A DNA stretch of 64,000 bases from Thuidium tamariscinum. Lineage: Eukaryota > Streptophyta > Bryopsida > Hypnales > Thuidiaceae. The stretch's first letter is position 1; every line of letters begins with the position of its first letter. The stretch spans positions 1,178,001-1,242,000 of the forward strand of contig OX344754.2 of assembly GCA_947034885.2 (NCBI GenBank). Direction: 5' to 3'. Below, one piece after another: positions 11,081 through 21,365 of the stretch. The notes below the pieces were generated by a model. The model searched no databases. It was given only the letters and a program-made list of their open reading frames with translations, and was not told where the DNA came from. Position numbers and translations under genes: made by a program.

Positions 11081-13652
11081 GTCTCCCTCTGTCAGTACTT
11101 CCTCAAAACATGCTTGATTTCCAATTTCCAATATTGCCAATTCCGCTCACAAGCCGTCGCAGTCCTCTACGACAATCTACAGAGTAAATCCGTCCGTTGA
11201 GTCGAATACTCTCACAAAGCCTCGATGCTCTCTTCCGCACGCTTAATTCCCAACGACGAAAATTCACACGGTGCAAATCGCGACGAATATCATCGCATCC
11301 TGAAATTGGCAATCACCTTAAAATCAGCACCCTTTAAGAATCCAACGCTTCCAAATGAAAACGTCTCTCCCTCTCCGACAAAAGAGTGACCGAATTCCGC
11401 ACGCCCGATCAGAGCGCGTTGCACTTAAACCTCTCCTCTGCCACAACAGAGTACCTCCGCTGCACCAATCAAATTCCTGGTTCCGATGGTTACTCCTCGC
11501 AATTGCCAAAGCCTAATCAAACAGAGATTCACAAGAACAAAGCACGGCCAAATTAACAATTATCCTCTTAACTATGCAATCACCTTATCATCAAGTACAA
11601 TCAGGTTCAGACTGGCATACCCCCCGCGCTTCAGAGGGTTTGGCGGTGTCGAATCTATAGTACGCAATCGATCTACTCCCATTCTTTCCAATTCGGTGCT
11701 CAACCGCATGCGTTAGTTGCCGAAACCACTTGGGGCATAGAATTTGAGCAAGAATTTGTGTTGTCCCAATCGAGGAGCTTGCCTTTCCCTACACAAATTT
11801 CGATGACCAAACTGCAGTGAACTACCCCTTCGAAAACGTGGAAAATGCAACCAAGTCGCAGCGGTGGTGGCCCAGCGGTTGCTTAGTTAGGGTTTGGGGG
11901 ATTAGAGCAATCTGGAGATTTTACGAGTTCCTGTGTACAATGACGTGGGACCTTAGATGGACAGACTCGTAAAATTGTATGTAAGTTTTGACATTTATCT
12001 TATTGGATTGGATTTTTACAAGAAACTGATGAAGAGTATCCAAGTATGCTGCAAAAGCAATTTATGTCTATTTTACAATGATGTATATAATGGGGTCACA
12101 GGCTTCATGTATTTACTGCAAGATTCTGAATCAATTTTCAAAATGAACTTGTCAAACCTGTCAGACCCATTGGACAGGTTTCTTGCATTGAATTGGAGGA
12201 AACTACCCATAACTGTAGAAGTCGGCAGCAAGAGAATTTTCATCATTCAAACGTCTGAACTTGCATGATTAGGGTTTTCGATTATAGGTCAACTTTAAAG
12301 TGTCACATATGCCTGTACAGTAGATGGCAAAGTACAAGCTTAATGGTTAGTTTACGAAACTGCAGAAGTGCACATTGTGGGGACAGTAGAACCATGTCGG
12401 TTGTCCGGATAATTTAGTCCGAAAACTGTATTCGGGTTGCCTTGTGTTGTTTGGGTCAGATTGGCCCATCAGGAAACAATCCATGAACTGAATGAAGAGC
12501 TCATTCCAATTTGTCGTTTGCTGTCAGGGTATTAGCTATAAAAACTAGGCATGAATATCATTTTAGGTTCTGGAGTCATTTTTTGTCAAAGCATCATGTA
12601 AAGAAGCAGGCCTTAAGCAGCATACATTTTCAGTTTCCATCAATTCCAAGCACCAACTTAAGTACAAGGAGCCCATTTCTTACACTCTGATGCGCTAATG
12701 AAGTCTACTACGGAGTACAAAACATGACGCATGAAGCGTCCTCACCAAAGCCCTCATACTGTTGTCTCTAAAACCAGGAGCAGCAATGAGAAATGTTGTT
12801 CCAGTGAACTCCGTCACAGTGGTCCAAACAGATATTTCAGCCAATCATTTCACGTATTGTCCCCAGGAGACAAACACGTAATCCAAAATGAAAAGACAAC
12901 CATTACCAAATCTGGAAATCAAGTCCCAAGCGTACGGCTGAAAGCCACACAATTGGATTCCGACAACTGTGTGGTTACAAGACACTAAACGACACTCAAA
13001 AAACTCCACTGCGACACGGACATCAACATCGTTGGCCACGCCCGAAGAAGCCAATTTTACTTATCAAATTTGAGCACTGACAAAATGAGTAAAAGAAACA
13101 CGTAAAATCCCCAAACCGGTCTCAAAAAAGATAGGATTCATCTATAGTTAGATGAAAGTTCACTACTCCGTACTTAAATAGATCGATCTGGGAATAAACA
13201 ATAGGCCAAAATCAGCAGGGGCGAAGAAACTACAACGTACTCATGTGCCAATCAATTCAAGCAGCCCTCGGACTGCACAAGCTCACACAATAAACAGTGC
13301 CGTGATTCAACTCTTCCTTCCCAATCTTCAAATGGATAATCTACACCCCGCTTACACATCGAAGACTGACGTCAAACATATTCGAAATAATCGATCCAAT
13401 CAACGAAGTAATCAGAGGATTTCAAGAATCATCCAGGATAACAACCGACCGAGGTAATCTCGCACACACCTCAGATGCAAGCCCCTCGAGCTGACAGAGC
13501 TCGTCCGGACACAACCATCCAAACCCAACACAGCGGAAGAATTTTGCATCACGCAGGCCAACAACCACTTCAGCATCCCCATCCAGAAAGCTAGCTCCAT
13601 TTAAAACCCTAAAAGCAGAGAAAACGAAACAACAATACCTAATCAAATCCAG
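11081..13652. other. Region between SDR gene 2 and NHP2
   Basis: The first 600 bases are presumed leader and promoter of SDR gene 2 (minus strand). A telobox-like TTAGGGTTT lies near 11887. Open frames such as 11957-12268 (103 codons from ATG) have no recognisable motif and AT-rich composition, so they are not called. The part near 13600 is presumably the NHP2 3' UTR. Its sequence is repeated in the NHP2 fragment at 16.4-16.8 kb. Confidence 0.45.
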
Positions 13653-14790
13653 TCATCCATAAATGGCCTGTGACAAGATCCTCACTTCTTTCACTACCTC
13701 ATCAAAATTTACTTTGAACTTGGCACTATCCTCTTCACTAACTCCACCTTTAGGAGGAACTGGTAACACTAGCAAACAGCTAGTAGGCCTCTTCGTAGAA
13801 CCAGCTCCACCCAGATCCTGCATGTAAAAGTTGGATTAGAAACGTTCAGCATTCCTTGTACGACTCCCATATCCGCGAAGTGCAGAAGATCAAGCAACGG
13901 TACTGTAACAAATATGCAGTAAATAGACTTGGGAAAGTAGGAACACGACTGACAATCACCTCCTTAGATGGCACATAGAGGTAGGGGATATTGGCGTCTT
14001 CGCACAAGATAGGAACATGCGTTATCACATCGATTGGTGAAATATCCCCCGCTATGATAACCAACCTGCGAGAAATTATCGACATAAGAACAAAGAAAGT
14101 GGTAATAGGTAGGAAAAAATATCTAGGAGCTAATTTCAGCATTTCCTAAGTCTTTCACAAGCGCACATGTTGGAAGAGAAAAGCACTAGAGGCAAACCCT
14201 CCAGTACGGATACTGGTATATAGCCTTGTATCATATCTCAGACCAGAGTAATGATTAGAGAAAAATGCATTTACCCTTTCTGTCCTTTCCTGATAGCCTT
14301 CACAACTTCCTTAACTCCCCGTTTCAACTGCTTAGATGAAGCAGCTGCATGAAGTCGAACAAACAAATTACCACAATGCCAGAGGCACTCAGCTGGAAAG
14401 TCGAAAGGAAGGCTTAAACAAGACGAGTACTTAACTTGCAGAGCAACCAATGGGTTATACGACAATTCCGAAGGATGGATTCGGGAAAGTTGGCCGAGAC
14501 CCCTCTCTGAAAGGATTCAAGTCCCGGAAACAAAAATATTCATGCCAACTCAGAGGAGGGAAGATAAGATATGGAGCGTGAAGTCAAAAACATTCAATTG
14601 CGACGAATACAGAAAACTATCGAATGAAGGGCGGGGGGGCGCAAAAGGACTACACACCTTTCTTGACGACCTTGAGAGTCTTCTTGGTGAGCTTCTTGCC
14701 GGCAAGAGGCTTGGCTATGGGAGAGACGGCCAAGCGTTTGCGTCGGTCCTTCTCCTTGTCGTGGCGATCATCTTCGCCATCACTCGCCAT
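13653..14790 (-). CDS. NHP2: H/ACA snoRNP subunit 2, NHP2-like (L7Ae family)
   Basis: Four minus-strand exons, 14658-14790, 14275-14344, 13960-14065 and 13653-13817, join at canonical GT/AG borders to give 157 residues, the usual NHP2 length. The protein starts MASDGEDDRHD. It contains IAKPLAGKKLTKKTLK, then the L7Ae RNA-binding core LKRGVKEVVKAIRKGQKG, LVIIAGDISPIDVITHVP and NIPYLYVPSK, and ends LSQAIYG. NHP2 binds H/ACA guide RNAs with NOP10, GAR1 and the pseudouridine synthase CBF5 in the nucleolus and guides rRNA pseudouridylation. The conserved KxxL(K)RGV(K)E and VITHxP motifs are intact. A telobox lies about 170 bases upstream. An inverted, degraded copy of exons 3-4 with the intron is found 2.3 kb away. 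Related 15.5K/L7Ae proteins are less likely because of the N-terminal IAKPLAGKK signature. Confidence 0.93.
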
Positions 14791-14959
14791 GGAGAAAATA
14801 GGGCGTCGGAACGAGAAGCGCGAAGGGAATTCGGGAGAGGCAGAAGTAGGAAGCAGGGTCCCAACACCGGAACAAAGGCTAATGAGGCGAGCAACTGACT
14901 TCAACACTGAAGCGAGTAAACGCAACTGCAACCGCGAGCTCACCCCTTATGAGCCGGAG

Positions 14960-14967
14960 TTAGGGTT
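14960..14967 (-). promoter_or_regulatory. Telobox upstream of NHP2
   Basis: On the minus strand this reads AACCCTAA, about 170 bases upstream of the NHP2 ATG. Teloboxes are common in plant promoters of ribosome-biogenesis genes, which suits NHP2. This is a short motif, so chance occurrence is possible. Confidence 0.45.
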
Positions 14968-15028
14968 GCACTCTCCGTGCCCTAATTCTTTGGTCGGTCT
15001 CCTTCAGTTCAGGCCAGGGAGAACTGAC

Positions 15029-15290
15029 CAGCCCTTTTTTTTACTTTTTGAGAAAGTCCCAAGATGGCGATCATACTTTTTGTATTTCTACATTCATCCG
15101 CCTTTTGGACTTCAAAACACTTTTCCATCATATTCATACACTTTTTCATCCAAATGTGGCGACTTCATCCATATTTTAAAGAGAACAGGAAAAATTTTGG
15201 CAAAAATAGATTACTTTTCTCTAGTGAAAAAAAGACATTTATTTTGAAATGAAGCAATCTGGCCCCATGGTGCTGGAAGAAAAAGGGCTA
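15029..15290 (+). mobile_element. hAT-like MITE, copy 1
   Basis: The ends are CAGCCCTTTTTTTT on the left and AAAAAGGGCTA on the right, inverse repeats fitting the YAG... start of hAT termini. They are flanked by near-identical 8-base direct repeats, GAACTGAC (15021-15028) and GAACTGAT (15291-15298). An 8-bp target duplication is the hAT hallmark. The 262-base interior aligns along its length with the inverted copy at 52097-52368. It has no coding capacity. It sits about 240 bases upstream of the NHP2 start codon. Confidence 0.75.
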
Positions 15291-15744
15291 GAACTGATCC
15301 ACTCCATTGCTCGGGGATAGATATAAAACTTTTGCCTCCATTTTTGAGTCCATTAATTTTGTGTTTCTTGACTTCTTCAAAGTAATTTGGATTCATAGCT
15401 AATTTAGATTCCAAATGTGGACTCAATTATTTTTTAATTATTGGTAGTATGTAGTAAATTTTTGTAAAAAGGAGCCATGGATTTGGCCATCAATCTTTAG
15501 GTTAACCTGGAGCGTGCTGACATCAAGTTTCTGGACAATGAACAAATTCAAAATTATTTTTTTGCCTCATTACTTTTTGTCTCATTATTGCTTGGATGGA
15601 AGTCATCCTAATTTATAAAAATCTTTTACCAAATTTTTCTTCTATCGAAGGATTGGATTTGGTATTACTAGAGTACATTAATTTTCTAAAATTACAATTG
15701 TGGAAGTATGTCAAGTGATTGACATATGACTATAATTCAAAACC

Positions 15745-16040
15745 AAATTTGTGAAAATGAAGTCATAAAATTAAAGAACAAAAAAATTCAAAAAATCACC
15801 ATATGAAGAAAACCTCATTTCAAACCTACTCCAACAAGTTTTACTTGGAAAATGACAATATTTTGCTTGTAATTGAATTTTGAATTAATTTAAAAATTTT
15901 CCTCTCAGAATTTATAGGAAAATAATGGTGAAAGCATTAGAGAATCTACTCGTATAGATGGAATCTAAAACTCAAAATTTACAACTTTTGTTTGTATTAC
16001 AATCCCAAAATATTCTTCCAAATAGTACTTTATAATGATT
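15745..16040 (+). repeat. Dispersed repeat family R1, copy 1
   Basis: This block aligns with 52437-52745 (same strand) and with 21085-21365 (opposite strand). Shared landmarks are TCAAAAAATCACCATAT, AACCTCATTTCAAA, AATATTTTGCT, GGAATCTAAAACTCAA and CTTCCAAATAGTACTT. It is noncoding. The three copies differ by small indels. No terminal repeats were recognised, so the element type is unknown. Confidence 0.7.
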
Positions 16041-16425
16041 TTTTCCAAATTGTCAATTTTAAATATGATTCTAGATGCTCTAGGATTAAATGTTATTGAA
16101 TCCAATTTTACCATTATTGAAAAAATAATATTCTATACTATTTTCAAAGGTTTTATTTTTTATTTCCTAAAGTAATGCATTTTGCAATCTTGAATAGAGT
16201 GATGAAGTCATACACTTTAACATGTAGAATATAGTTGAAAGATCATTTTATACTTCTAAACCTCTAATTGTTTTATATGGAGTATCATTTATTTAAATTT
16301 GAAATCACTATTTTTGATTTTTAGTGTGTATTAGTTGTTTGTATAGAAGCTTACTATATAAATTTTACCACCATAATGGTTCTTTAACCACTCATTTAAG
16401 AATACATAATATAAACTCTTGAAAT

Positions 16426-16838
16426 TTCACCAATTGATGTAATAATGTATATTCCTATCTTGTGCAAAGATGCCAATATCCCCTACTTCTATGTGCCATC
16501 TAAGGATGTGATCGCCTGTCATGTTCCTACTTTCCCAAGTCTGTTTTCTACATATTTGTTATAGTATTGTTGCTTGATCTTAGTTCTACAAAGAGGCCCT
16601 ACTAATTGTTTGCTACTTGTTACTAGTTCCTCCATAAGGTGAAGTTAGTAAAGAGGATAGTACCAAGTTCAAAGTAAATTTTGATGAAGTAGTGAAAGAA
16701 GTGAGGATCTTGTGACAAGCCATTTATGAATGATTGGATTTGATTAGATATTGTTGTTTCATTTTCTTTACTTTTAGGGTTTTAAATGTAGCTAGCTTTC
16801 TAGATAGTTGCATGATGCAAAATTCTTTTGGTGTATTC
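16426..16838 (+). pseudogene. NHP2 fragment, inverted partial duplicate
   Basis: This plus-strand block matches the minus-strand NHP2 gene from mid exon 3 (ATTGATGTAATAATG... NIPYFYVPSK) through the first part of intron 3. It then skips the end of the intron and the start of exon 4. It resumes at TCTACAAAGAGGCC and runs through the stop-codon region into the 3' UTR (to GATGCAAAATTC). Retention of intron sequence shows a DNA-level duplication, not a retrocopy. Substitutions, the roughly 80-base deletion and stop codons make it non-functional. Confidence 0.88.
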
Positions 16839-18074
16839 GAGGAAAAAATTCAAAAATTTTGGAGTACTTTTGAGCATTTTGATTTTGACATTCCCATTTC
16901 AACATGTGTACCAAATATTGCCTTACTACCTACCTGAACATCTTACATCAGTAATGACATTATTTCAAAAAATTGTGTGATTTTGTTGATCTTCCATCTA
17001 ACATAGTGAATAGTGGCATCATTTCAAAAATTGTGTGATTTTGTTGATCTTTTTTTCATAGGAAGGCTACGTAAGTTTTCTTTCATTTCAACACTAACCA
17101 TCATCAAAATTATTCCACACAAATGAGGAATTATGAGGAATTATGCTTGTTGCAAGAAAACAAGAGAAAACACCGCAGTCCTTTAGGCATTAACAACAGC
17201 ACAGACAAACAGCGGTTAGTCTCGCTGAATCAACGATGCGCCACACCCACTAAATACAGCATCGGAAGCAGTACTCCAAACACTCACAGAAACTAACCAT
17301 TCATACCCAGGTCAAACGAAATACGAGACCACATCTTAAAAGTAAGTTAAGGAACAAAAAAAGCTCCGTCTTTTGTCCCGTTAACCTAAACTATAAACAA
17401 CTACAAAATCACAAAAGCATCCACAATAGTTCAAGATCTTTCGTAGTGGACTTGCAACCCAAACAGATTGCACGCCACTAGTTAAAGTCATCTCACAACT
17501 TCGGACATAACCTATGAAACAAAAGCTGCATTAAAACATAACACAACATGAAACCAAATGCACAACTCAGATACAAATCGAAGGAATCCTAACTCTACCC
17601 AGTAGAACGCTGTTAAGAGTGACATAAGAAACGGATTAACCACCCTCCCTCCTTACAGCATCCACTTCGACCTCCATCGACCTGCGACGAACTCAAAAGC
17701 TTAACCTCTAGAAACCGATACACACAACCCACACGCGTACCAACTCAAATACACATGACAAACACAAAAAGGATGGAAAGCACGAAGTCATACAACAACT
17801 TGGTCAAGATCAGAATGCCTGCAGGCTGCGAGGCCCGTTAATTGGAGGGATGGGGAGCACAGTCGGCAAAAATTATAGTCCTGACGACGCCGCTTTGCTC
17901 CTCAAAAAAAATAGATAGCCACTGCACAGAACTCATATCAAGGCCGCCCCTTCTCTAACATGCAGGACTCTCGGGGATTGTGCGACGGCTGAACTACAGG
18001 TATCTACTCATAATACGTAGTCCTAATCAAGAAGCGCTCTTCTACTCTCGTAAGTTCCTATACCGGGGACACCA
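16839..18074 (-). other. Presumed 3' UTR and flank of the Hsp110 gene
   Basis: From about 17150 the sequence is higher in complexity and GC than typical intergenic DNA here, and it leads to the Hsp110 stop codon at 18075. No coding exon is seen. The part before 17100 is AT-rich and has a short direct repeat, ATTTCAAAAATTGTGTGATTTTG-like, at about 16960-17046. Confidence 0.4.
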
Positions 18075-20564
18075 CTACTCAGTCTGCATGGACTCGGGCT
18101 CCGCCGCGGACGAAGGGACGGGGGCGTCGGTATCCATGGGCTCCGCAGCAGAAGCGTCGGCAGCGGGACCGGCTGGAGCGGCCTTCGACTCCGCGCTCGG
18201 AGACGGCTTCGGCGGCGGGGGACGAGGCTTCGTCATGATCGGCTTGCAGAATCTGTCCAAAACCTCCGTCTTCTTCTTCAGCTCCGCTGTCAGGAGAACC
18301 GGGTTCGCAGATTTGGGAAGGGCGTCCTGTTGCTGCTTCTTGTCCTTGAACCACTCCTCCGCCTTGTTGCACTCGCTGATCACCTTCTCCTTGTCCGCGG
18401 CGTCGATGTGGTCGAACTTCGGGTCCTTGCTCTGAGCCGCCTCGCGGAAGCTCGAAATGCAGTAGCTCAACTCACGCGTCGCAGGACCACGGAGCTCCTC
18501 CTCTCTTTGCCTCGACTCCATCGGATCTCCGAGCTTCTTCAGCTCCGCCAGCTTCGCGGTGTAAACGCTCTTGATCTCGTCTTCCCCGTCCTCGTACAAC
18601 CAGTCCTCCGTCTCCTGCAGCCTCGAAGACATCTCGTCGCGCTCCGAGTCCGTCACGTAGTCCTGAAGCTTCTCGTACAACTTGTTCCTCATGCTGTACA
18701 CGTAAGCCTCCACGGCGTTCTTGCTCTCCTTCGTCTCCTCCATCACGCGATCCTGCAGGGCCATCTCGTACTCTTTCTCCACCGCCTTCGTCAATTCGGC
18801 ACCCGGCAGACCGCCGTACACCACCTCGTGCACGGGAACGTCCGTCCTCTTCGTCTTCTTCTTCTTCACCACCTCCACCTTCGGGGCATCCGTCTCCATC
18901 TTCACGGCGTCCTCCGCGGAACCGTTCTCCGCACCCGACTCCGCGGCAGGGCCGTCCGACGCGGGAGCCGCAGCCTTCTCCGCGGACTCGTCCTTCGCCG
19001 CCGCCGCCGCCGCCGCCGCGGCCTCCTTCTTCGTCACGGGGACCTCCACCTCCTCTTCCTCGATCATCGTCGCCGCCTCCAACGACACCACGCCGTGAAG
19101 ATTCAAACGGATCTTCACCTTGATCTTCGCCTTCTCGGACACCGTCGGAGTGAACGGACCGATCGTGAACGTCGCGATCCGAGGGCTCATGTTCGGGGGA
19201 AGCTCCGCACTCTCCTCGTAAAACGCATCGATCGAGAACGTGCTCGAACGGTAAAAAGTCAGCAGCTTCGTGCTCGGGACGGGATTGCCTTTCACGAACA
19301 CCACGTTGTTCGAAGAAACCTCCTCTTCGCCCTCCGTCTCCGGAGCCGCACCCTTCCAAGAAAGACCAATTGCGAAAGGGAAAGAATCCTGAACCTCGAA
19401 ATCGCGAACGCGGAACGTAGGGCTCAACATCGCGCACTGCAGAGTGCAACCGCGCGCGATGCACTCGCTCGCGTTCATCGTGCGACTGGGCTCCTTCCCG
19501 AACACGGAGCTCAGAATCTTAAGCACCGCAGGCACGCGAGAACCCGAACCCACCACCTCCACGGCGAATATCTGGTCCACGCTCAGCTTCGACGAAGCCA
19601 GCGCGCGCTCGCAAGGACCCCTCACCTTCTCCAAGATGCCCTTCGCCAACTCCTCGAATTCGTCGCGCTTGATCACGCCGCGGACGTCCTTCTCGTCCAT
19701 CAAGCACTCGATGTTCAGAGGAGCGATCGGATTCGCACTCAAAATCTTCTTCGCCTTCTCGCAACCCGTCCGAAGACGCAGACTCGCGCGAGGGTTCGAA
19801 GGAACGTCCATCTTCAGCTCCTCCTTGAACTTCGCCGCGAAGTGATCGAACAGAACCTCGTCGAAGTCGCGACCACCCAGGCAACGCTCGAACGCATGAC
19901 CTAAAATCTTCAGCTGACCCTTCTTGAACGCGGCAATGCACACCTGCATGCTCGCGTGACCAATGTCCACGAAAGCCACATTCAGAGGCTCAGAGTCGGA
20001 CAAATCAGTCTTGTAGATCCCATACGCCAGAGCCGTCGCCGTCGTCTCGTGCATCAAACGCAGCGGATGCAGACCGGCCACCTGCGCGGCGTCCAAGTAC
20101 GCGCGACGCTGGAGCTCCGTGAAGTACACAGGCACGCCAATCACGCAATCCACCACAGAAGTGCCCAGGTTCTTCTCCGCGATGGTCTTCAAATTCGAAA
20201 GAAGCATCCCCAGCACCTGCGTGGGCGTGAACTGACGAGACTCGTTCAAGTACTGCACGTTGATCAGCGGGAATCCGTCCGGACCCTCAGACACGGAGTA
20301 AGGGAACAAACGCAAGTCCCTCTGGAGTTCAGGATCCGAGAACGGACGCCCTATCAGGCGCTTGATCTGCGAAATCGTGTTTCTAGGGTTCATCATGGCC
20401 GACGCCGCCCCCGCCACGCCCACAAACCGCTGCTTGTCCCCGAACGACACCATGCCCGGCGTCTCGCGCTTCGACTCATCGTTCAGCACCACGTCGATCC
20501 CGCGCTGCCTCGCCACGCCCACGATGCAGTTCTCATTCCCGACGTCCAGCCCTACCACACTCAT
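18075..20564 (-). CDS. HSP110: Hsp110-class Hsp70 chaperone (plant Hsp70-14/15 type)
   Basis: A single uninterrupted frame of 829 residues starts MSVVGLDVGNENC and ends EPESMQTE. The length is close to the plant Hsp70-14/15 proteins, which act as nucleotide-exchange factors and holdases for cytosolic Hsp70. The ATPase domain spans about 1-385: GLDVGNEN (5-12), the GVPVYFT region (143-149), VDIGHASMQV (199-208) and VVGSGSRVP (337-345). The beta substrate domain follows (about 385-510). Next is an acidic, Ala-rich linker with nine alanines (515-523). The alpha-helical domain comes after that (about 575-780), containing KAVEKEYEMALQDRVMEETK and EDWLYEDGEDE. There is no EEVD tail, as expected for Hsp110. 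Codon use is strongly GC-rich. The upstream in-frame TTG at 20606 is disregarded because MSVVG matches family N-termini. The gene is intronless, which is unusual for this class in flowering plants as I recall. Confidence 0.95.
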   Translation of the reverse strand: MSVVGLDVGNENCIVGVARQRGIDVVLNDESKRETPGMVSFGDKQRFVGVAGAASAMMNPRNTISQIKRLIGRPFSDPELQRDLRLFPYSVSEGPDGFPLINVQYLNESRQFTPTQVLGMLLSNLKTIAEKNLGTSVVDCVIGVPVYFTELQRRAYLDAAQVAGLHPLRLMHETTATALAYGIYKTDLSDSEPLNVAFVDIGHASMQVCIAAFKKGQLKILGHAFERCLGGRDFDEVLFDHFAAKFKEELKMDVPSNPRASLRLRTGCEKAKKILSANPIAPLNIECLMDEKDVRGVIKRDEFEELAKGILEKVRGPCERALASSKLSVDQIFAVEVVGSGSRVPAVLKILSSVFGKEPSRTMNASECIARGCTLQCAMLSPTFRVRDFEVQDSFPFAIGLSWKGAAPETEGEEEVSSNNVVFVKGNPVPSTKLLTFYRSSTFSIDAFYEESAELPPNMSPRIATFTIGPFTPTVSEKAKIKVKIRLNLHGVVSLEAATMIEEEEVEVPVTKKEAAAAAAAAAKDESAEKAAAPASDGPAAESGAENGSAEDAVKMETDAPKVEVVKKKKTKRTDVPVHEVVYGGLPGAELTKAVEKEYEMALQDRVMEETKESKNAVEAYVYSMRNKLYEKLQDYVTDSERDEMSSRLQETEDWLYEDGEDEIKSVYTAKLAELKKLGDPMESRQREEELRGPATRELSYCISSFREAAQSKDPKFDHIDAADKEKVISECNKAEEWFKDKKQQQDALPKSANPVLLTAELKKKTEVLDRFCKPIMTKPRPPPPKPSPSAESKAAPAGPAADASAAEPMDTDAPVPSSAAEPESMQTE

Positions 20565-21075
20565 GGTGCCGGCCTTCCGCCCCCCCTCGCGCGCCCTCCA
20601 CGACAATCCCCCGCGAATGCCTCAATGAAAACAACTCCTGTCTCGCCCCAATCGGAGCCCAAAACCTAAGAAAACAAATTGAATGGGAAAAATGAAACAG
20701 CGCTCCGCCTGCAACAACAACAACAAAACAGCCGGCGCCTCACACTAATAACTTAACATAGGCAGAGATGACGGAGCGGCACGCAGCAAGCAGACGGGCG
20801 AGGTCAGAGAGGTCAGAAGTAACAAACAAATGGAATAGAGGAGATGGCGATGCCCTAGATGTCAAGGTGTTTTTCGTCTTCCTCCTTCTGGTTTGCGTCG
20901 GTTCTTGGAAATCGATGGAAGGTTCTGGGTCTTCCGAAGCAACTGAACCCGTTCGGAGTAAAAACCGACTGAGGCTGGCGGAGGCTCTAGAGTCTTCTTT
21001 CTGGAACCCTCGAATTCTCATGGGACTTGGTAGGCGGTTTCAGGAGGCAATACGGGGTGTCCTCCAGAGTTGATG
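20565..21075 (-). promoter_or_regulatory. Presumed leader and promoter of the Hsp110 gene
   Basis: This is a GC-richer stretch upstream of the Hsp110 ATG, ending abruptly near 21075 where AT-rich repeat DNA begins. A single inverted GAAGGTTC (20918-20925) fits half of a heat-shock element, but no clear three-unit HSE is seen. Open frames on both strands have no recognised motif. Confidence 0.4.
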
Positions 21076-21084
21076 ACATGAGAA

Positions 21085-21365
21085 AATTTATCGTAAAACT
21101 TCATCTACAAGAATATTTGGGAATTGAAATGCAAACAAAAGTCGTAGATGTTGAGTTTTAGATTCCATTTGAACTGTTAGGTTCACCAATATTATATTTT
21201 TTTTATAAATTGTGAGAGGAAAATTTCAAATTCCTTATAAATTGAAGTTACAAGTAAAATATTACTACGTATCATTTTTGGATAAAGTTTGTTGGAATGG
21301 ACTTGAAATGAGCTTCTCTTGGTAAGGTGATTTTTTGAGATTTCTATACTCTTTAAATCTATGGC
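21085..21365 (-). repeat. Dispersed repeat family R1, copy 3 (inverted)
   Basis: The reverse complement aligns with 15745-16040 and 52437-52745. It shares GGAATCTAAAACTCAA, the CTCATTTCAA-TCCATTCCAA block and ATCTCAAAAAATCACC. The boundary with the Hsp110 upstream region is sharp, at about 21075-21085. Confidence 0.65.

Noticed and set aside
11957-12268. 103-codon plus-strand ORF from ATG
   Set aside because: No motif, AT-rich composition and no splice context. It is treated as chance.
14490-14525. tRNA-like A-box (TTGGCCGAGACC) and B-box (GGATTCAAGTCCC) in NHP2 intron 1
   Set aside because: Spacing is too short for a tRNA, and no acceptor or anticodon stem can be formed. A chance or tRNA-derived SINE relic cannot be shown.
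18330-19904. 524-codon open frame on the plus strand opposite the Hsp110 gene
   Set aside because: Arg/Leu/His-rich with no domain. It is a by-product of GC-rich codons in the antisense Hsp110 gene.
20901-20940. Possible heat-shock element upstream of Hsp110
   Set aside because: Only one inverted GAA/TTC pair with correct spacing. A functional HSE needs at least three units.
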